Source: an uncultured Clostridia bacterium
GTDB taxonomy: Bacteria; Bacillota; Clostridia; Oscillospirales; Ruminococcaceae
Length of the DNA stretch: 64,000 bases
Assembly (NCBI GenBank): GCA_947628615.1
Contig: CANRAO010000003.1
Coordinates: 62,001-126,000 of the forward strand
Direction: 5' to 3'
Part shown: piece after piece, positions 1-8,965 of the stretch
Layout of the letters: every line of letters starts with the position of its first letter
Position numbering within the stretch: position 1 is the first letter of the stretch
Made by a program: the position numbers and the translations under genes
Notes under the pieces: model-generated
Databases searched by the model: none
The model's input: only the letters and a program-made list of their open reading frames with translations
Told to the model about the DNA's origin: nothing

Positions 1-179
1 AAGTTTTATAGAATTCTATATTTATATTATATTAAATAAATTATAGAAAGTAAAGTAAAATTTATATAAAATTATTAATTCTGTAGAATTATACAAAAAC
101 GGCAGCCTTTCTTTGTACACTATAACATAAATTGCAAAGATATAAAAAAAATCAGCTAAAACCAAAGCAAAATAAGATA

Positions 180-212
180 AAAAAATCATTCGAGACTTCC
201 CCGAATGATTTC
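180..212 (-). terminator. Intrinsic terminator of the his operon
   Basis: Read on the minus strand, a perfect 9-bp stem (AATCATTCG with CGAATGATT) around a 9-nt loop is followed by a run of seven T. It begins 14 bases past the hisE stop, where the his transcript should end. From here to base 1 the sequence is very AT-rich and I see no gene. Confidence 0.8.
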
Positions 213-225
213 TTGTCTATTACTA

Positions 226-549
226 TTAAGTATTTTTGTCAACTACTTTCATTTCTTTTAAATTTCCCGTCTTATTGTGGCGCTCGTCAAGAACCGCCTC
301 AACTTCACTCCAAGTCAAGCCTCTTTCAACGCACATTACCATAAGATGATACAAAAGATCAGCAACCTCACCCTTAAGCTCAGAGTTATCCTTGTTCTTA
401 GCGGCGATGATGGTTTCTGCACTTTCTTCGCCAACCTTTTTGAGTATCTTATCAATTCCTTTTTCAAAAAGATAACAGGTATATGAACCCTCTGCTTTAG
501 CTTCCTTTCGGGATATAACAACCTGCTCTAAAGTTTTTAAAGTTTCCAT
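226..549 (-). CDS. hisE: Phosphoribosyl-ATP pyrophosphatase
   Basis: Removes pyrophosphate from phosphoribosyl-ATP, the second step of histidine synthesis, in the cytoplasm. The 107-residue protein is one all-alpha MazG-like domain; the metal-binding helices show EESAE at about 41-45 and EVADLLYH at 61-68, as in HisE. The ATG at 549 is chosen over an upstream in-frame ATG at 585 because CGGAGG lies 7 bases before it. It is the last gene of the his operon, 13 bases after hisI. HisI and HisE are separate proteins here, not the fused HisIE of enterics. Confidence 0.93.
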   Translation of the reverse strand: METLKTLEQVVISRKEAKAEGSYTCYLFEKGIDKILKKVGEESAETIIAAKNKDNSELKGEVADLLYHLMVMCVERGLTWSEVEAVLDERHNKTGNLKEMKVVDKNT

Positions 550-562
550 TTTCAATCCTCCG

Positions 563-910
563 TTATTCGTCATTATACATTTCATTAAAAAAGCAGCTAT
601 ACGAGCCTGTGTGGCAGGCGTTTCCCGTCTGTCTCACATTTAAAAGCAATGTGTCGTCGTCACAGTCGCTGTATATAGATACAACCTTTTGCAGATGTCC
701 GCTGGTGGCACCTTTGTTCCAAAGCTCTCCCCTTGAACGGCTCCAGTACCACGTGTAACCCGTCTCAAGAGTTTTCTTTAAGCTCTCTTTGTTCATATAA
801 GCAAGCATTAAAACGGTTTTAGTGTCAACATCAAATGCAATAGCCGGAACAAGCTCCGACTTGATAAAATACTTATCAAGGTTATTTATGTCTACTTTTA
901 TCACGCTCAT
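563..910 (-). CDS. hisI: Phosphoribosyl-AMP cyclohydrolase
   Basis: Opens the adenine ring of phosphoribosyl-AMP (third step of histidine synthesis) with zinc and magnesium. The 115-residue protein keeps the family signature: YWSRSR at about 55-60, KGATSG at 66-71, a DCDDD cluster at 82-86 that supplies metal ligands, and QTGNACHTG at 94-102. The start at 910 is preceded by GAAAGGAAA at good spacing; an upstream ATG at 925 has no such site. It lies between hisF and hisE, the usual order. Confidence 0.94.
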   Translation of the reverse strand: MSVIKVDINNLDKYFIKSELVPAIAFDVDTKTVLMLAYMNKESLKKTLETGYTWYWSRSRGELWNKGATSGHLQKVVSIYSDCDDDTLLLNVRQTGNACHTGSYSCFFNEMYNDE

Positions 911-938
911 AGAATTTCCTTTCAATCAAAGTATTTGC

Positions 939-1727
939 TCAGAATAATCTGGGCATCAGATTATTTCCCACATCTCTCACAGGCACTCCGCATTTTAAAA
1001 GATATGATTTAACATCATTTACCGTCAGCTCTTTAAAATGAAATAAAGAAGCCGCAAGTGCCGCAGAACAATTAGTCTTTTCAAAGGCGTCACGAAAATC
1101 CTCCAGCTTTCCGCAGCCGCCAGATGCTATTACAGGGATTTTTACAGCGTCACAGACAGCATTCAGCATTTCTATATCGTAACCGCCCCGAACGCCGTCT
1201 GTGTCTATTGAATTCAGACATATCTCACCTGCGCCCAGTTTTTCTATCTCCTTGACCCACTCAATAAGGTCAAGTCCATAATCTATTCTGCCGCCGTTTA
1301 TATATACCGTCCACTTGCCGTTTGATAGCTTCTTAGCGTCTATTCCAACAACTACGCACTGACTTCCGAATATATCAGCCGCCTCACGTATAAGCTCAGG
1401 ATTCTGAACAGCCTGCGAGTTTACCGAAACCTTATCAGCTCCTGCCCTAAGCGTTTCACGAAAATCATCAATTGTTTTTATTCCGCCGCCGACAGTAAGA
1501 GGAATAAAAACTTTTTTTGCGGTATTTCTTACAACGTCAAGCATAGCCCCTCTGCCCTCATGGGAAGCAGTTATATCATAAAAGACTATTTCGTCAGCGC
1601 CCTGCATATTATACTCATATGCAAATTCAACCGGATCGCCGACTTCCCTTATTCCCTCAAAATTGACGCCCTTTACAACATATCCGTCTCTTACGTCAAG
1701 ACAGGGAATGATTCTTTTTGCAAGCAT
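939..1727 (-). CDS. hisF: Imidazole glycerol phosphate synthase, cyclase subunit
   Basis: With HisH, converts PRFAR and glutamine-derived ammonia into imidazole glycerol phosphate and AICAR. A TIM barrel of 262 residues. The catalytic aspartates are visible at Asp11 (CLDV) and in GIDAK near 130; the phosphate loop TVGGGIKT lies near 78-85. About 10 residues longer than most HisF because of a C-terminal tail ([13 protein letters not shown]). GGAGG precedes the ATG. It directly follows hisH; hisA, normally between them, is absent. Confidence 0.95.
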   Translation of the reverse strand: MLAKRIIPCLDVRDGYVVKGVNFEGIREVGDPVEFAYEYNMQGADEIVFYDITASHEGRGAMLDVVRNTAKKVFIPLTVGGGIKTIDDFRETLRAGADKVSVNSQAVQNPELIREAADIFGSQCVVVGIDAKKLSNGKWTVYINGGRIDYGLDLIEWVKEIEKLGAGEICLNSIDTDGVRGGYDIEMLNAVCDAVKIPVIASGGCGKLEDFRDAFEKTNCSAALAASLFHFKELTVNDVKSYLLKCGVPVRDVGNNLMPRLF

Positions 1728-1753
1728 TTTGATCCTCCGTTTTGTTAAGAATA

Positions 1754-2368
1754 TTATTTAATCGCTTTGGAAAAGTTCTGTAAAATTTTAAGCCCTGTTT
1801 TTCCGCTCTTTTCAGGGTGAAACTGCGCTCCAAATACATACTTTCCGTCCCAAACCATAGCAGGAACTTTATCTCCGTATTCACAGTAAGCAACCAAATT
1901 CTTATTGTCGTTATCGCAGTATGCCTTATATGAATGTACAAAGTATACATAATCATTTCCCGGCAAGCCCTCAAACAGCGGACAATTCTTGATATTATAT
2001 TCAAGCTTGTTCCAGCCCATATGCGGGATAATCAGTTCAGGCTCGTCCATTTTGTCAACCCTGCCCGGAATAAGACCAAGACCGTCGCACTCTTCAAACT
2101 CGTACCCCTTATCAAAAAGAAGCTGCATTCCCAGACAAATACCTAAAAACGGCTTTTTAGTTGCCTCATACTTAATCGTATCAATAAGACCGCTCTTATT
2201 GAGCTCGCTCATCGCCCACGGAAATGCCCCAACACCGGGAAGAATTATAGCGTCAGAAGATTCAATAACCTTTCTATCCTTCGTCAGAACGCTCTCTATA
2301 CCAAGCATATCTAGTGCATTTTTAACACTGAATATATTTCCCGCACCGTAATCTATAATTGCTATCAC
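1754..2368 (-). CDS. hisH: Imidazole glycerol phosphate synthase, glutaminase subunit
   Basis: Class I glutamine amidotransferase that feeds ammonia to HisF. 204 residues; the nucleophile is Cys78 in GICLGMQ, and the His-Glu pair is in FHPEKSG near 187. Translation starts at a GTG placed directly after the hisB stop codon (TAAGTG), with GGGAG eight bases upstream, so the two genes are probably translationally coupled. Confidence 0.95.
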   Translation of the reverse strand: MIAIIDYGAGNIFSVKNALDMLGIESVLTKDRKVIESSDAIILPGVGAFPWAMSELNKSGLIDTIKYEATKKPFLGICLGMQLLFDKGYEFEECDGLGLIPGRVDKMDEPELIIPHMGWNKLEYNIKNCPLFEGLPGNDYVYFVHSYKAYCDNDNKNLVAYCEYGDKVPAMVWDGKYVFGAQFHPEKSGKTGLKILQNFSKAIK

Positions 2369-2950
2369 TTATAACACTCCCTTAGTAGATAAGACCTCTC
2401 CGCTTTTATTCAAAGAAATTGCTATCTTAAATGAGTGAGCGACCGCTTTAAACAGTGCCTCACATATGTGGTGATCGTTGCTTCCGTATATTTCTGAAAT
2501 GTGCAAAGTTATTCCGGAATTGAATGCAAACGCTCTGAAAAATTCCTCTACAAGACATGTATCCAACTCCCCTATTTTCTCGCCCTCAAAATCTGCATTG
2601 AATACCAAAAACGGTCTGCCGCTTATGTCAAGAGAACAAAAACCAAGAGCCTCGTCCATAGGTATATATGCACTGCCGTATCTTGCAATGCCCGACTTGT
2701 CTCCAATAGCCTTTGAAATTGCCTGTCCTAAAACAATTCCGGTATCCTCAACAGTGTGATGACTGTCAACATCTAAATCGCCCGTTACGTTTATCTGCAT
2801 ATCAATTCCTGAATGTACACCGTACGCTGTCAGCATATGATCGAAAAAACCTATTCCCGTATCGACTGATACCTTGCCCTCGCCGTCCAGCTTTACAAAT
2901 ACGTTTATGTCTGTTTCCTTTGTTTTTCTTGCAATCTCGGCTGTTCTCAT
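2369..2950 (-). CDS. hisB: Imidazoleglycerol-phosphate dehydratase
   Basis: Dehydrates imidazole glycerol phosphate to imidazole acetol phosphate. 193 residues: the monofunctional dehydratase, without the N-terminal phosphatase found in enterics, so histidinol-phosphate phosphatase must be encoded elsewhere. The manganese-binding motifs are HHTVED at 64-69 and DHHICEALFK near 158-167. GGAGG precedes the ATG. Confidence 0.95.
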   Translation of the reverse strand: MRTAEIARKTKETDINVFVKLDGEGKVSVDTGIGFFDHMLTAYGVHSGIDMQINVTGDLDVDSHHTVEDTGIVLGQAISKAIGDKSGIARYGSAYIPMDEALGFCSLDISGRPFLVFNADFEGEKIGELDTCLVEEFFRAFAFNSGITLHISEIYGSNDHHICEALFKAVAHSFKIAISLNKSGEVLSTKGVL

Positions 2951-2980
2951 AATAACCCTCCGTATATTAATAATACCTGT

Positions 2981-4039
2981 TTATTTCTTTAATATTTCTT
3001 CTAAAGCTTCAAAAAGCATATTCATCTCTTCGTCAGTACCTATTGTAATTCTCAGATAATTATTGATTCTCGGCTTATCCCAATAGCGTACGTAAATCTT
3101 TCTCATTTTAAGCTCATAAAATATCTCACTTGCAGGCTTATTTGGGTGAGATGCAAATATAAAATTGCTCTTTGAGTCAGGGAATTCAAACCCTAGCTTT
3201 ATTAATTTCTTCTTTGCTCTTTCCCTTGTTTTTATAATTCTGTTTGTAGTTTCTTTATAATATCTTTCATCTTTTACAGCCTCAATGCCGATTTTTTGAG
3301 TAAGGCTGTTCATAGTGTAAGAATTTACAGAAAACTTGACGTCATTCAAAAACTTAATTAACCTTTCATTGCCGACAGCAAAGCCTATTCTTGCCCCCGC
3401 TAATGAGCGTGATTTTGAAAAAGTCTGAATAACAAGCAAATTATCATACTTTTTCAAAAGAGGTATACAGCTTGCCCCTCCGAAATCTATATATGCTTCG
3501 TCAACCATAACTATAACATCAGGATTTGCCTTTAAAATTTTTTCTATCTTATCAAGGTCCTCATAAACTCCTGTAGGCGCATTTGGATTTGGAAAAATAA
3601 TTCCCCCGTTATCACAGAGATAATCATTTTCATTTATTTTAAAATTCTCATCAAGCGGTTTTGTTTCATAAGGAATTTTATAAACCTCTGCCCAGACGTC
3701 GTAAAAAGAATATGTTATATCAGGAAAAATAATCGGCTTATCCGAATTAAAGAAAGTCATAAAAGCCATAGAGATAACGTCGTCAGAGCCAACGCCTACA
3801 AATATCTGCGAAGACTTCACGCCATACCTTTCAGCAAGAGCTTTAACAAGTTCATAAGACGAAGGATCAGGATAAAGCCTTAAATTATCGGCATTATAAT
3901 CCATCAAAGCCTTCATAATACCCTTAGCAGGAGGATATGGGTTTTCATTTGTGTTCAGCTTTATTATGCCCCTATCTTTAGGCTGTTCTCCCGGAACATA
4001 AGGACAAACCCTTCTTATATTATTCTCCCAATTTCTCAT
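2981..4039 (-). CDS. hisC: Histidinol-phosphate aminotransferase
   Basis: PLP enzyme that transaminates imidazole acetol phosphate with glutamate. 352 residues, fold-type I. Visible: the substrate-binding NTNENPYPP near the N-terminus, FPNPNAPTG, DEAYIDFGG, and the Schiff-base lysine in TFSKSRSLAGARIGF. The ATG at 4039 follows AAAGGAAA; an upstream TTG at 4060 overlaps the hisD end and lacks a better site. It lies 13 bases after hisD in the operon. Confidence 0.93.
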   Translation of the reverse strand: MRNWENNIRRVCPYVPGEQPKDRGIIKLNTNENPYPPAKGIMKALMDYNADNLRLYPDPSSYELVKALAERYGVKSSQIFVGVGSDDVISMAFMTFFNSDKPIIFPDITYSFYDVWAEVYKIPYETKPLDENFKINENDYLCDNGGIIFPNPNAPTGVYEDLDKIEKILKANPDVIVMVDEAYIDFGGASCIPLLKKYDNLLVIQTFSKSRSLAGARIGFAVGNERLIKFLNDVKFSVNSYTMNSLTQKIGIEAVKDERYYKETTNRIIKTRERAKKKLIKLGFEFPDSKSNFIFASHPNKPASEIFYELKMRKIYVRYWDKPRINNYLRITIGTDEEMNMLFEALEEILKK

Positions 4040-4052
4040 TACAAACTTTCCT

Positions 4053-5342
4053 TTATTCAAATCTCACCTTGACTGCATTAGCGTGAGCAGTAAGCCCCTC
4101 TCTTTCAGCTATCTGAACAATATCGTCCTTCGCTTTAAATAATGCGTCCTCAGTGTAATATATAAAGCTGGAACGCTTTTCAAAACTGTTTACTGACAGC
4201 GGAGACGAAAACCTTGCCGTACCGCTTGTAGGCAGAACATGATTAGGTCCTGCATAGTAATCTCCCAAAGGCTCGGGAGCATATGAACCCAAGAATACCG
4301 AGCCTGCATTGTCAAGTTTTCCTATATACTCCAATGGATTTTCAAACAAAACCTCCAAGTGTTCGGGTGCAAGGTCATTCGCAAGCTGTACTGCCTTATC
4401 CTTAGAATCACATATAATTATCGCTCCGAAGCCTGTTAAAGACTCATCAATTATTTCTTTTCTCGAAAGCTCTTTCATTTGCCGCTCTAATTCAGTTTTA
4501 ACACCATTCGCAAGCCTTTCGCTTGTTGTAACCAGAATAGCCGAAGCAATTCTATCATGCTCTGCCTGACTCATCAAATCAGCCGCAACAAATTTAGGAT
4601 TGGCACTCTCATCAGCAATGACCAAAATCTCGCTAGGACCTGCTATCATATCAATATCTACAGTTCCGTATAAAATTTTCTTAGCTGTTGCGACAAATAT
4701 ATTTCCAGGACCTACAATCTTGTCAACCTTTGGGATTGTCTCCGTTCCGAATGCCAGTGCCGCAACCGCCTGAGCACCACCTGTCAAAAATACTCTGTCT
4801 ACACCGCAAATTGCAGCAGCAACAAGAATATCTTTGTTAGGTGTTCCGTCTTTAAGCGGAGGAGTAACCATTATAATTTCTTTGACACCTGCGATTTTCG
4901 CAGGAATAGCATTCATTAGAACAGACGACGGATAAGCAGCCGTACCGCCCGGAACATACAGTCCTACACGCTCTAAACCTCTTACTCTCTGTCCGAGTAT
5001 AACTCCGTTTTCCTTAGTATCAACAAAGCTCTGCGACTTCTGTTTATTGTGAAAATCTGCAATGTTTTCCTGTGCATTCAACAAAGCCTCAACAAAAGCA
5101 GGATCTGCCTCTGTCAGAGCATCGTTTATAACGTCTCTAGGAACTTCATAATACTCCGGTGCTTTTCCGTCAAACTTCACTGTATAATCATTTACGGCTT
5201 TGTCGCCGTCGACCTTTACATTATTGATAATCTCGCTTACTATTTCAGTAACCTTTCTATCTGTTTCGCTGTTTCGGTCAGCGACCTGTTTTAAAAATTC
5301 AACCTCATCCTTACCGTTAGCGTAAATCGTCTTTATACTCAT
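4053..5342 (-). CDS. hisD: Histidinol dehydrogenase
   Basis: Zinc enzyme that oxidises L-histidinol to L-histidine in two NAD-dependent steps. 429 residues, full length. Recognisable blocks are [25 protein letters not shown] (split over two motifs), [25 protein letters not shown] and the C-terminal [11 protein letters not shown]. The ATG is preceded by AGGAG inside a small hairpin (see the leader hairpin entry). A 93-base gap separates it from the GNAT gene upstream. Confidence 0.95.
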   Translation of the reverse strand: MSIKTIYANGKDEVEFLKQVADRNSETDRKVTEIVSEIINNVKVDGDKAVNDYTVKFDGKAPEYYEVPRDVINDALTEADPAFVEALLNAQENIADFHNKQKSQSFVDTKENGVILGQRVRGLERVGLYVPGGTAAYPSSVLMNAIPAKIAGVKEIIMVTPPLKDGTPNKDILVAAAICGVDRVFLTGGAQAVAALAFGTETIPKVDKIVGPGNIFVATAKKILYGTVDIDMIAGPSEILVIADESANPKFVAADLMSQAEHDRIASAILVTTSERLANGVKTELERQMKELSRKEIIDESLTGFGAIIICDSKDKAVQLANDLAPEHLEVLFENPLEYIGKLDNAGSVFLGSYAPEPLGDYYAGPNHVLPTSGTARFSSPLSVNSFEKRSSFIYYTEDALFKAKDDIVQIAEREGLTAHANAVKVRFE

Positions 5343-5347
5343 ATAAT

Positions 5348-5370
5348 CGCTCCTTTAAGAGCGTTCCTCC
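5348..5370 (-). promoter_or_regulatory. Shine-Dalgarno plus hairpin in the hisD leader
   Basis: Minus strand: GGAGG, then the stem CGCTC / GAGCG around a 6-base loop, then ATTATATG. The second arm also contains a GGAG. It is one of six similar arrangements in this window (hisD, ispG, dxr, cdsA, gdpP, RNase J). Function is inferred only; it may control translation start. Confidence 0.4.
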
Positions 5371-5435
5371 TCTCACATTATTAATTATTTTCTCTCTTTT
5401 TACCAAAGTGTTTCTTCAACAAATTAGACTTTATC

Positions 5436-5888
5436 TCATAATAATGTTGACTTAACAAAAAGTTGATCAATTGTGCCATATATTGTTTCATAATCACCCA
5501 GTTTTATAAAACCATATTTTTCATATAACCCAATCTCACCACTCATAATATATACTTTTTGATACCCCAACTCACGTGCATAGGAAACTGCACTTTTTAG
5601 CATTAATTCTGATAATCTTTTACCTCGGTATTGTTCGTCAACAAAAACAAATCCTATAAGTGGTTTAAATTCATACTTTGGAGACAACTCGTCTTTTTCA
5701 GTCAGCGTACAAAAGCCTACTACTTTTTCGTCTACACAAGCAGCAAACACCTTTTCCCATTCGGAAAATTCATTATTTATCATTTTTTCAGCTAAATAAG
5801 AACCTGCATTCCATGAACAATTTGCAGCCAGTGAAAAGGTTTCATTCCAATATCTATGTCCTTGGGACATAGGGAAAATTTCTATCAT
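5436..5888 (-). CDS. GNAT-family N-acetyltransferase
   Basis: 150-residue acetyl-CoA-dependent N-acetyltransferase of unknown substrate. The GNAT core is visible: a KVVGFCTL strand, GFVFVDEQYRGKRLSELMLKSAVSYARELG (the acetyl-CoA binding loop has the form Q-x-R-G-K-R) and a C-terminal GLYEKYGFIKLGDYE. It sits between hisG and hisD on the same strand, 64 bases from hisG's end and 93 bases from hisD, so it is probably co-transcribed. No known step of histidine synthesis needs it; it could be an insertion or a resistance/detoxification enzyme. Confidence 0.8.
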   Translation of the reverse strand: MIEIFPMSQGHRYWNETFSLAANCSWNAGSYLAEKMINNEFSEWEKVFAACVDEKVVGFCTLTEKDELSPKYEFKPLIGFVFVDEQYRGKRLSELMLKSAVSYARELGYQKVYIMSGEIGLYEKYGFIKLGDYETIYGTIDQLFVKSTLL

Positions 5889-5952
5889 ACAGACCCCTTC
5901 ATGAATCCCGATTTAGTTTATTTTCTCCGCAACACAAATTAAAAAATATATT

Positions 5953-6582
5953 TTATAGATTGCTCTCAAAAAGCGAAACCAGCTTTTCAATTTCCGTCTG
6001 TCTCAGCTTCATAATGACAGTATTCACAATCAGCCTTGCCGAAATAGGAGCAATATCCTCTATAACTTCAAGCCCGTTTTCCTTTAAGGTTGTTCCCGTC
6101 TCAACAATATCAACTATGCCGTCAGATAACTCCAGCAAAGGTGCAAGCTCAACAGAACCCTCTATTTTTACTATTTCCAAATCCATACCCTTTGCTTTGA
6201 AATAACTCCTTGCAACATTAGGATATTTAGTAGCTATAGTTTTTATATCGTATCCGCCATAGAAGCCTGAGCCCTTTTTAGTTGCAAGTGCAAACCTGCA
6301 TCTTCCAAAGCCTAAATCGACAAGTTCAAAAAAAGAACCGCCCATTTCCATAATGGTATCTTTTCCTACAACACCCATATCGCATACGCCGTGTTCAACA
6401 TATGTAATTACATCATTTGCCTTAGCAAGCACGACCTCTAAATTAGCGTCGGGAATAGGAAGTATCAGCTTTCTCCCCTTTTCTCTTACGGCTGTACAGT
6501 CAAAGCCGATCTTCTCCAAAAGCCCGACTGTATCCTTTTCAAGTCTGCCCTTTGTAAGAGCAATTCTTATAGGCTTACTCAT
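5953..6582 (-). CDS. hisG: ATP phosphoribosyltransferase, catalytic subunit (short form)
   Basis: Committed step: condenses ATP and PRPP to phosphoribosyl-ATP. 209 residues, the short HisG type that lacks the C-terminal regulatory domain and works with HisZ, which is encoded just upstream. Key blocks: IALTKGRL at the N-terminus, DVITYVEHGVCDMGVVGKD, and DIVETGTTLKENGLE, the PRPP-binding loop. The start at 6582 has GGAAAGG upstream; an in-frame ATG at 6627 is less likely. Confidence 0.95.
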   Translation of the reverse strand: MSKPIRIALTKGRLEKDTVGLLEKIGFDCTAVREKGRKLILPIPDANLEVVLAKANDVITYVEHGVCDMGVVGKDTIMEMGGSFFELVDLGFGRCRFALATKKGSGFYGGYDIKTIATKYPNVARSYFKAKGMDLEIVKIEGSVELAPLLELSDGIVDIVETGTTLKENGLEVIEDIAPISARLIVNTVIMKLRQTEIEKLVSLFESNL

Positions 6583-6654
6583 ATTTATATTAACTTTCCT
6601 TTCCGATTTATAAAAACAGAATCTCACCGAATCAAAACTAAAAATATATGACCC

Positions 6655-7851
6655 TTATAAATCTATCTCCTTAATATCGTCAGACACTACATACAGCTTT
6701 GAAATTCCCTTTTTAACTGCGTATTCCTTAGTTTCTTCAAGGGTCTCAAAAAGAGAGTTTTCAACTGTCATTCCGCTTTTTGCCAAAGCATTTGAATAGG
6801 CAACAGCCTTTAACGCATTTTCGCTCTCACCGAAAACTATTGCGTCTGCAACCTTTGCTTTAGGTACATTTTCACTTTTAAGCAATAGTGATGAAACGGC
6901 GTTTACGTTTATTGCAAAGCCTGTTGCGGCTGCGTCAAAACCGAATTCAGAAATCAGCTTATTATACCGTCCTCCTGATAAAACAGGCTCGCCTATTCCC
7001 TCAAGATAACCTCTGAAAACTATACCTGTGTAATAGTCTACTCTGTTTACCGTTCCGAGATCAACAATTATTTTTCCCTCATATCCCAGCTTAGACAGTG
7101 AGTTATATACATATTTCAAATCAGAGAGAATTCTCTCAGTCTTTTCATCAGAGAACAGCTTTGACGCACGTTCAAATACCTCTTCTCCTCCGAACAGCCG
7201 AGGAAGCTGCTTTAATGCTCTTGCAGCCTCGCTGTCGCCTATTCCATCAAGCAAATCATTAAGCGCAGGGTAGTTCTTATTAATTATCAAGTACCTGATT
7301 TCCTCTGCTGTGTGTTCATCAATATCCAACTTTGAAATTAGCTCTCTGAAAAATCCAATCGTTCCGATTTCGAGACGAAATTTATCTTTCTCAAAAGCCG
7401 TAAGGGTCTCTATTGCCGTTGACAAAACTTCAAAATCTGCTTTTCTCGAGTCAGAACCGATAAGCTCAATACCTGCCTGGACAATCTCATCAGAATGGCC
7501 TTTAAGCAAAGCGTTGTTCTCATAAGTTGCCTGAATATAATACAATCTCAGTGGCATCTCAGCGTCTTTAAGACGTGTGGCAACAAGTCTTGCAATAGGT
7601 ATTGTAGAATCAGGACGCATAGTAAGCAGTCTTCCCTTAGAATCAACGAGTTTATATAACTGCTCCTGAGGAATTGTTCTCGAGCCTTTATTAAAAACAT
7701 CATAAAACTCAATCCCTGTTGTTACTACCTCACTGTAGCCCCGTGACTGAAAAATCTCTGCAAACTTGTTCTCAACCGCCCTTCTTGACAGACACTCGTC
7801 AAAGAGCAGATCCTTAGTACCCTCCGGGGTTATCAAATCATATCTTTCCAT
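6655..7851 (-). CDS. hisZ: ATP phosphoribosyltransferase regulatory subunit
   Basis: Histidyl-tRNA-synthetase-like protein that activates short HisG and mediates histidine feedback. 398 residues. The class II synthetase core is present (TPEGTKDLLFDE, MRPDSTIPIARLVATR, LSGGRYNKLISEFG), but no anticodon-binding domain of HisS type, which with the position before hisG separates it from hisS. First gene of the his operon; GGAGAG precedes the ATG. Confidence 0.93.
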   Translation of the reverse strand: MERYDLITPEGTKDLLFDECLSRRAVENKFAEIFQSRGYSEVVTTGIEFYDVFNKGSRTIPQEQLYKLVDSKGRLLTMRPDSTIPIARLVATRLKDAEMPLRLYYIQATYENNALLKGHSDEIVQAGIELIGSDSRKADFEVLSTAIETLTAFEKDKFRLEIGTIGFFRELISKLDIDEHTAEEIRYLIINKNYPALNDLLDGIGDSEAARALKQLPRLFGGEEVFERASKLFSDEKTERILSDLKYVYNSLSKLGYEGKIIVDLGTVNRVDYYTGIVFRGYLEGIGEPVLSGGRYNKLISEFGFDAAATGFAINVNAVSSLLLKSENVPKAKVADAIVFGESENALKAVAYSNALAKSGMTVENSLFETLEETKEYAVKKGISKLYVVSDDIKEIDL

Positions 7852-7915
7852 ACTCTCTCCATAAAAAATTATTTCTGAATTATACTTATCAATAAACAGC
7901 TTCAGTGAATTATAT

Positions 7916-7941
7916 TATCACTTCATCTTAGTAAAGTGATA
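7916..7941 (-). promoter_or_regulatory. Dyad in the his leader
   Basis: A perfect 8-bp inverted repeat, TATCACTT / AAGTGATA, with a 10-base spacer, in the about 100-base leader between the his promoter and hisZ. It could be a repressor site or an RNA hairpin; there is no T-run after it, so it is not a terminator. Confidence 0.4.
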
Positions 7942-7945
7942 ACAC

Positions 7946-7959
7946 GCTAATCTAGTAGC
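7946..7959 (-). promoter_or_regulatory. Possible operator at the his transcription start
   Basis: GCTACTAGATTAGC is an imperfect palindrome immediately downstream of the -10 box, covering the expected start site. The central CTAG resembles TrpR-type operators, and Firmicutes his operons can be controlled by the TrpR relative HisR (YerC). The link to HisR is inference. Confidence 0.35.
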
Positions 7960-7988
7960 ATAATATCATAGTAAAAGTACTTTGTCAA
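7960..7988 (-). promoter_or_regulatory. Promoter of the his operon
   Basis: Minus strand: consensus TTGACA at 7983-7988 and TATTAT at 7960-7965, separated by exactly 17 bases. It is the only strong promoter match ahead of hisZ. Confidence 0.8.
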
Positions 7989-8121
7989 CAATCCTGCATA
8001 AAGTTCATAGTTAGTTTACAATTTGAAGAAACAAATATGATTTCAATTGTCCAAACTCGATGTGGTCTTTGTTAGCCTTGACTGTTTACGTTTAAGTTTT
8101 GTGCGGATAGATACCGACTTC

Positions 8122-8904
8122 TTAAACCAGTCTTTTATACAATTCCAAATACGCTTTATTCCAATTCTTCTGAGGATTATTCATTACAATATATTCAATG
8201 TCTAAACATGACAGAATCTCAAGTTCTCTTCGCTGTCGTTCTTCCAGTGCAGCTATATAGCCATCAAAACCATTAAGCTGTTTAGACTTGCCATATACAC
8301 CATTACAATGATAATCGATTACTGCATTAAGCCATTCATCGCCTCTTTCAGAAACAACATTTTTTACGCTTTCACATATATTATCATTTTGCAAATAAAC
8401 TATGACAGGATTCAATGGTTTGATGATATTGCAAATTTCACTAATATATGCAGATGACTTATCCTGGTTAAATCCAAAACGCATCATAGTTTCACACATA
8501 GGATTTTGCAATAGTACACAATTAAAAACATACTTCTCATCAGGGTTTTTATTATCTACAAACTCACGCCATTTATCAAGCATAACGGGCTTTTCCACTT
8601 CCCATGGCAAAAAATCATATATTTTATATTGAAGAAGCTTCTCAAAGAAAGCGCCTTGAAATGCAGACAGTGAGACAACAAATCCTTCGGATTTTTTATT
8701 AGAATTCTCTATAATTTTCTTTTTGTCATCATAAGAAAACTTCTGCATTTCTGATCTATGAATGAATGCATGAAATTCATAATCTGCCGGGTGCATACCA
8801 CTGCCCTCATCAATGTTCAGCATATTTAATCTATCAGCAATATATTTTGCTGTTGAACTTTTTCCTGAACATGGTAAGCCCTCAACAATAATTAAATTAT
8901 GCAT
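8122..8904 (-). CDS. P-loop NTPase, kinase-like
   Basis: 260-residue protein of unknown substrate. The N-terminus has a clear Walker A, GLPCSGKSS at about 9-17, like small-molecule kinases and AAA_33-type proteins. There is no recognisable substrate domain; the middle has aromatic-rich stretches (YDFLPWEVEKPVMLDKWREF) and the end a LERRQ-type helical segment. It stands alone between the his promoter and polC, same strand. It could be a phosphotransferase acting on a nucleoside or antibiotic. Confidence 0.7.
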   Translation of the reverse strand: MHNLIIVEGLPCSGKSSTAKYIADRLNMLNIDEGSGMHPADYEFHAFIHRSEMQKFSYDDKKKIIENSNKKSEGFVVSLSAFQGAFFEKLLQYKIYDFLPWEVEKPVMLDKWREFVDNKNPDEKYVFNCVLLQNPMCETMMRFGFNQDKSSAYISEICNIIKPLNPVIVYLQNDNICESVKNVVSERGDEWLNAVIDYHCNGVYGKSKQLNGFDGYIAALEERQRRELEILSCLDIEYIVMNNPQKNWNKAYLELYKRLV

Positions 8905-8965
8905 ATTTAATCTCCATCCTGTTTTATCAATTTTCTATTTAGTTAAGTCATTTATTTTCTTACCA

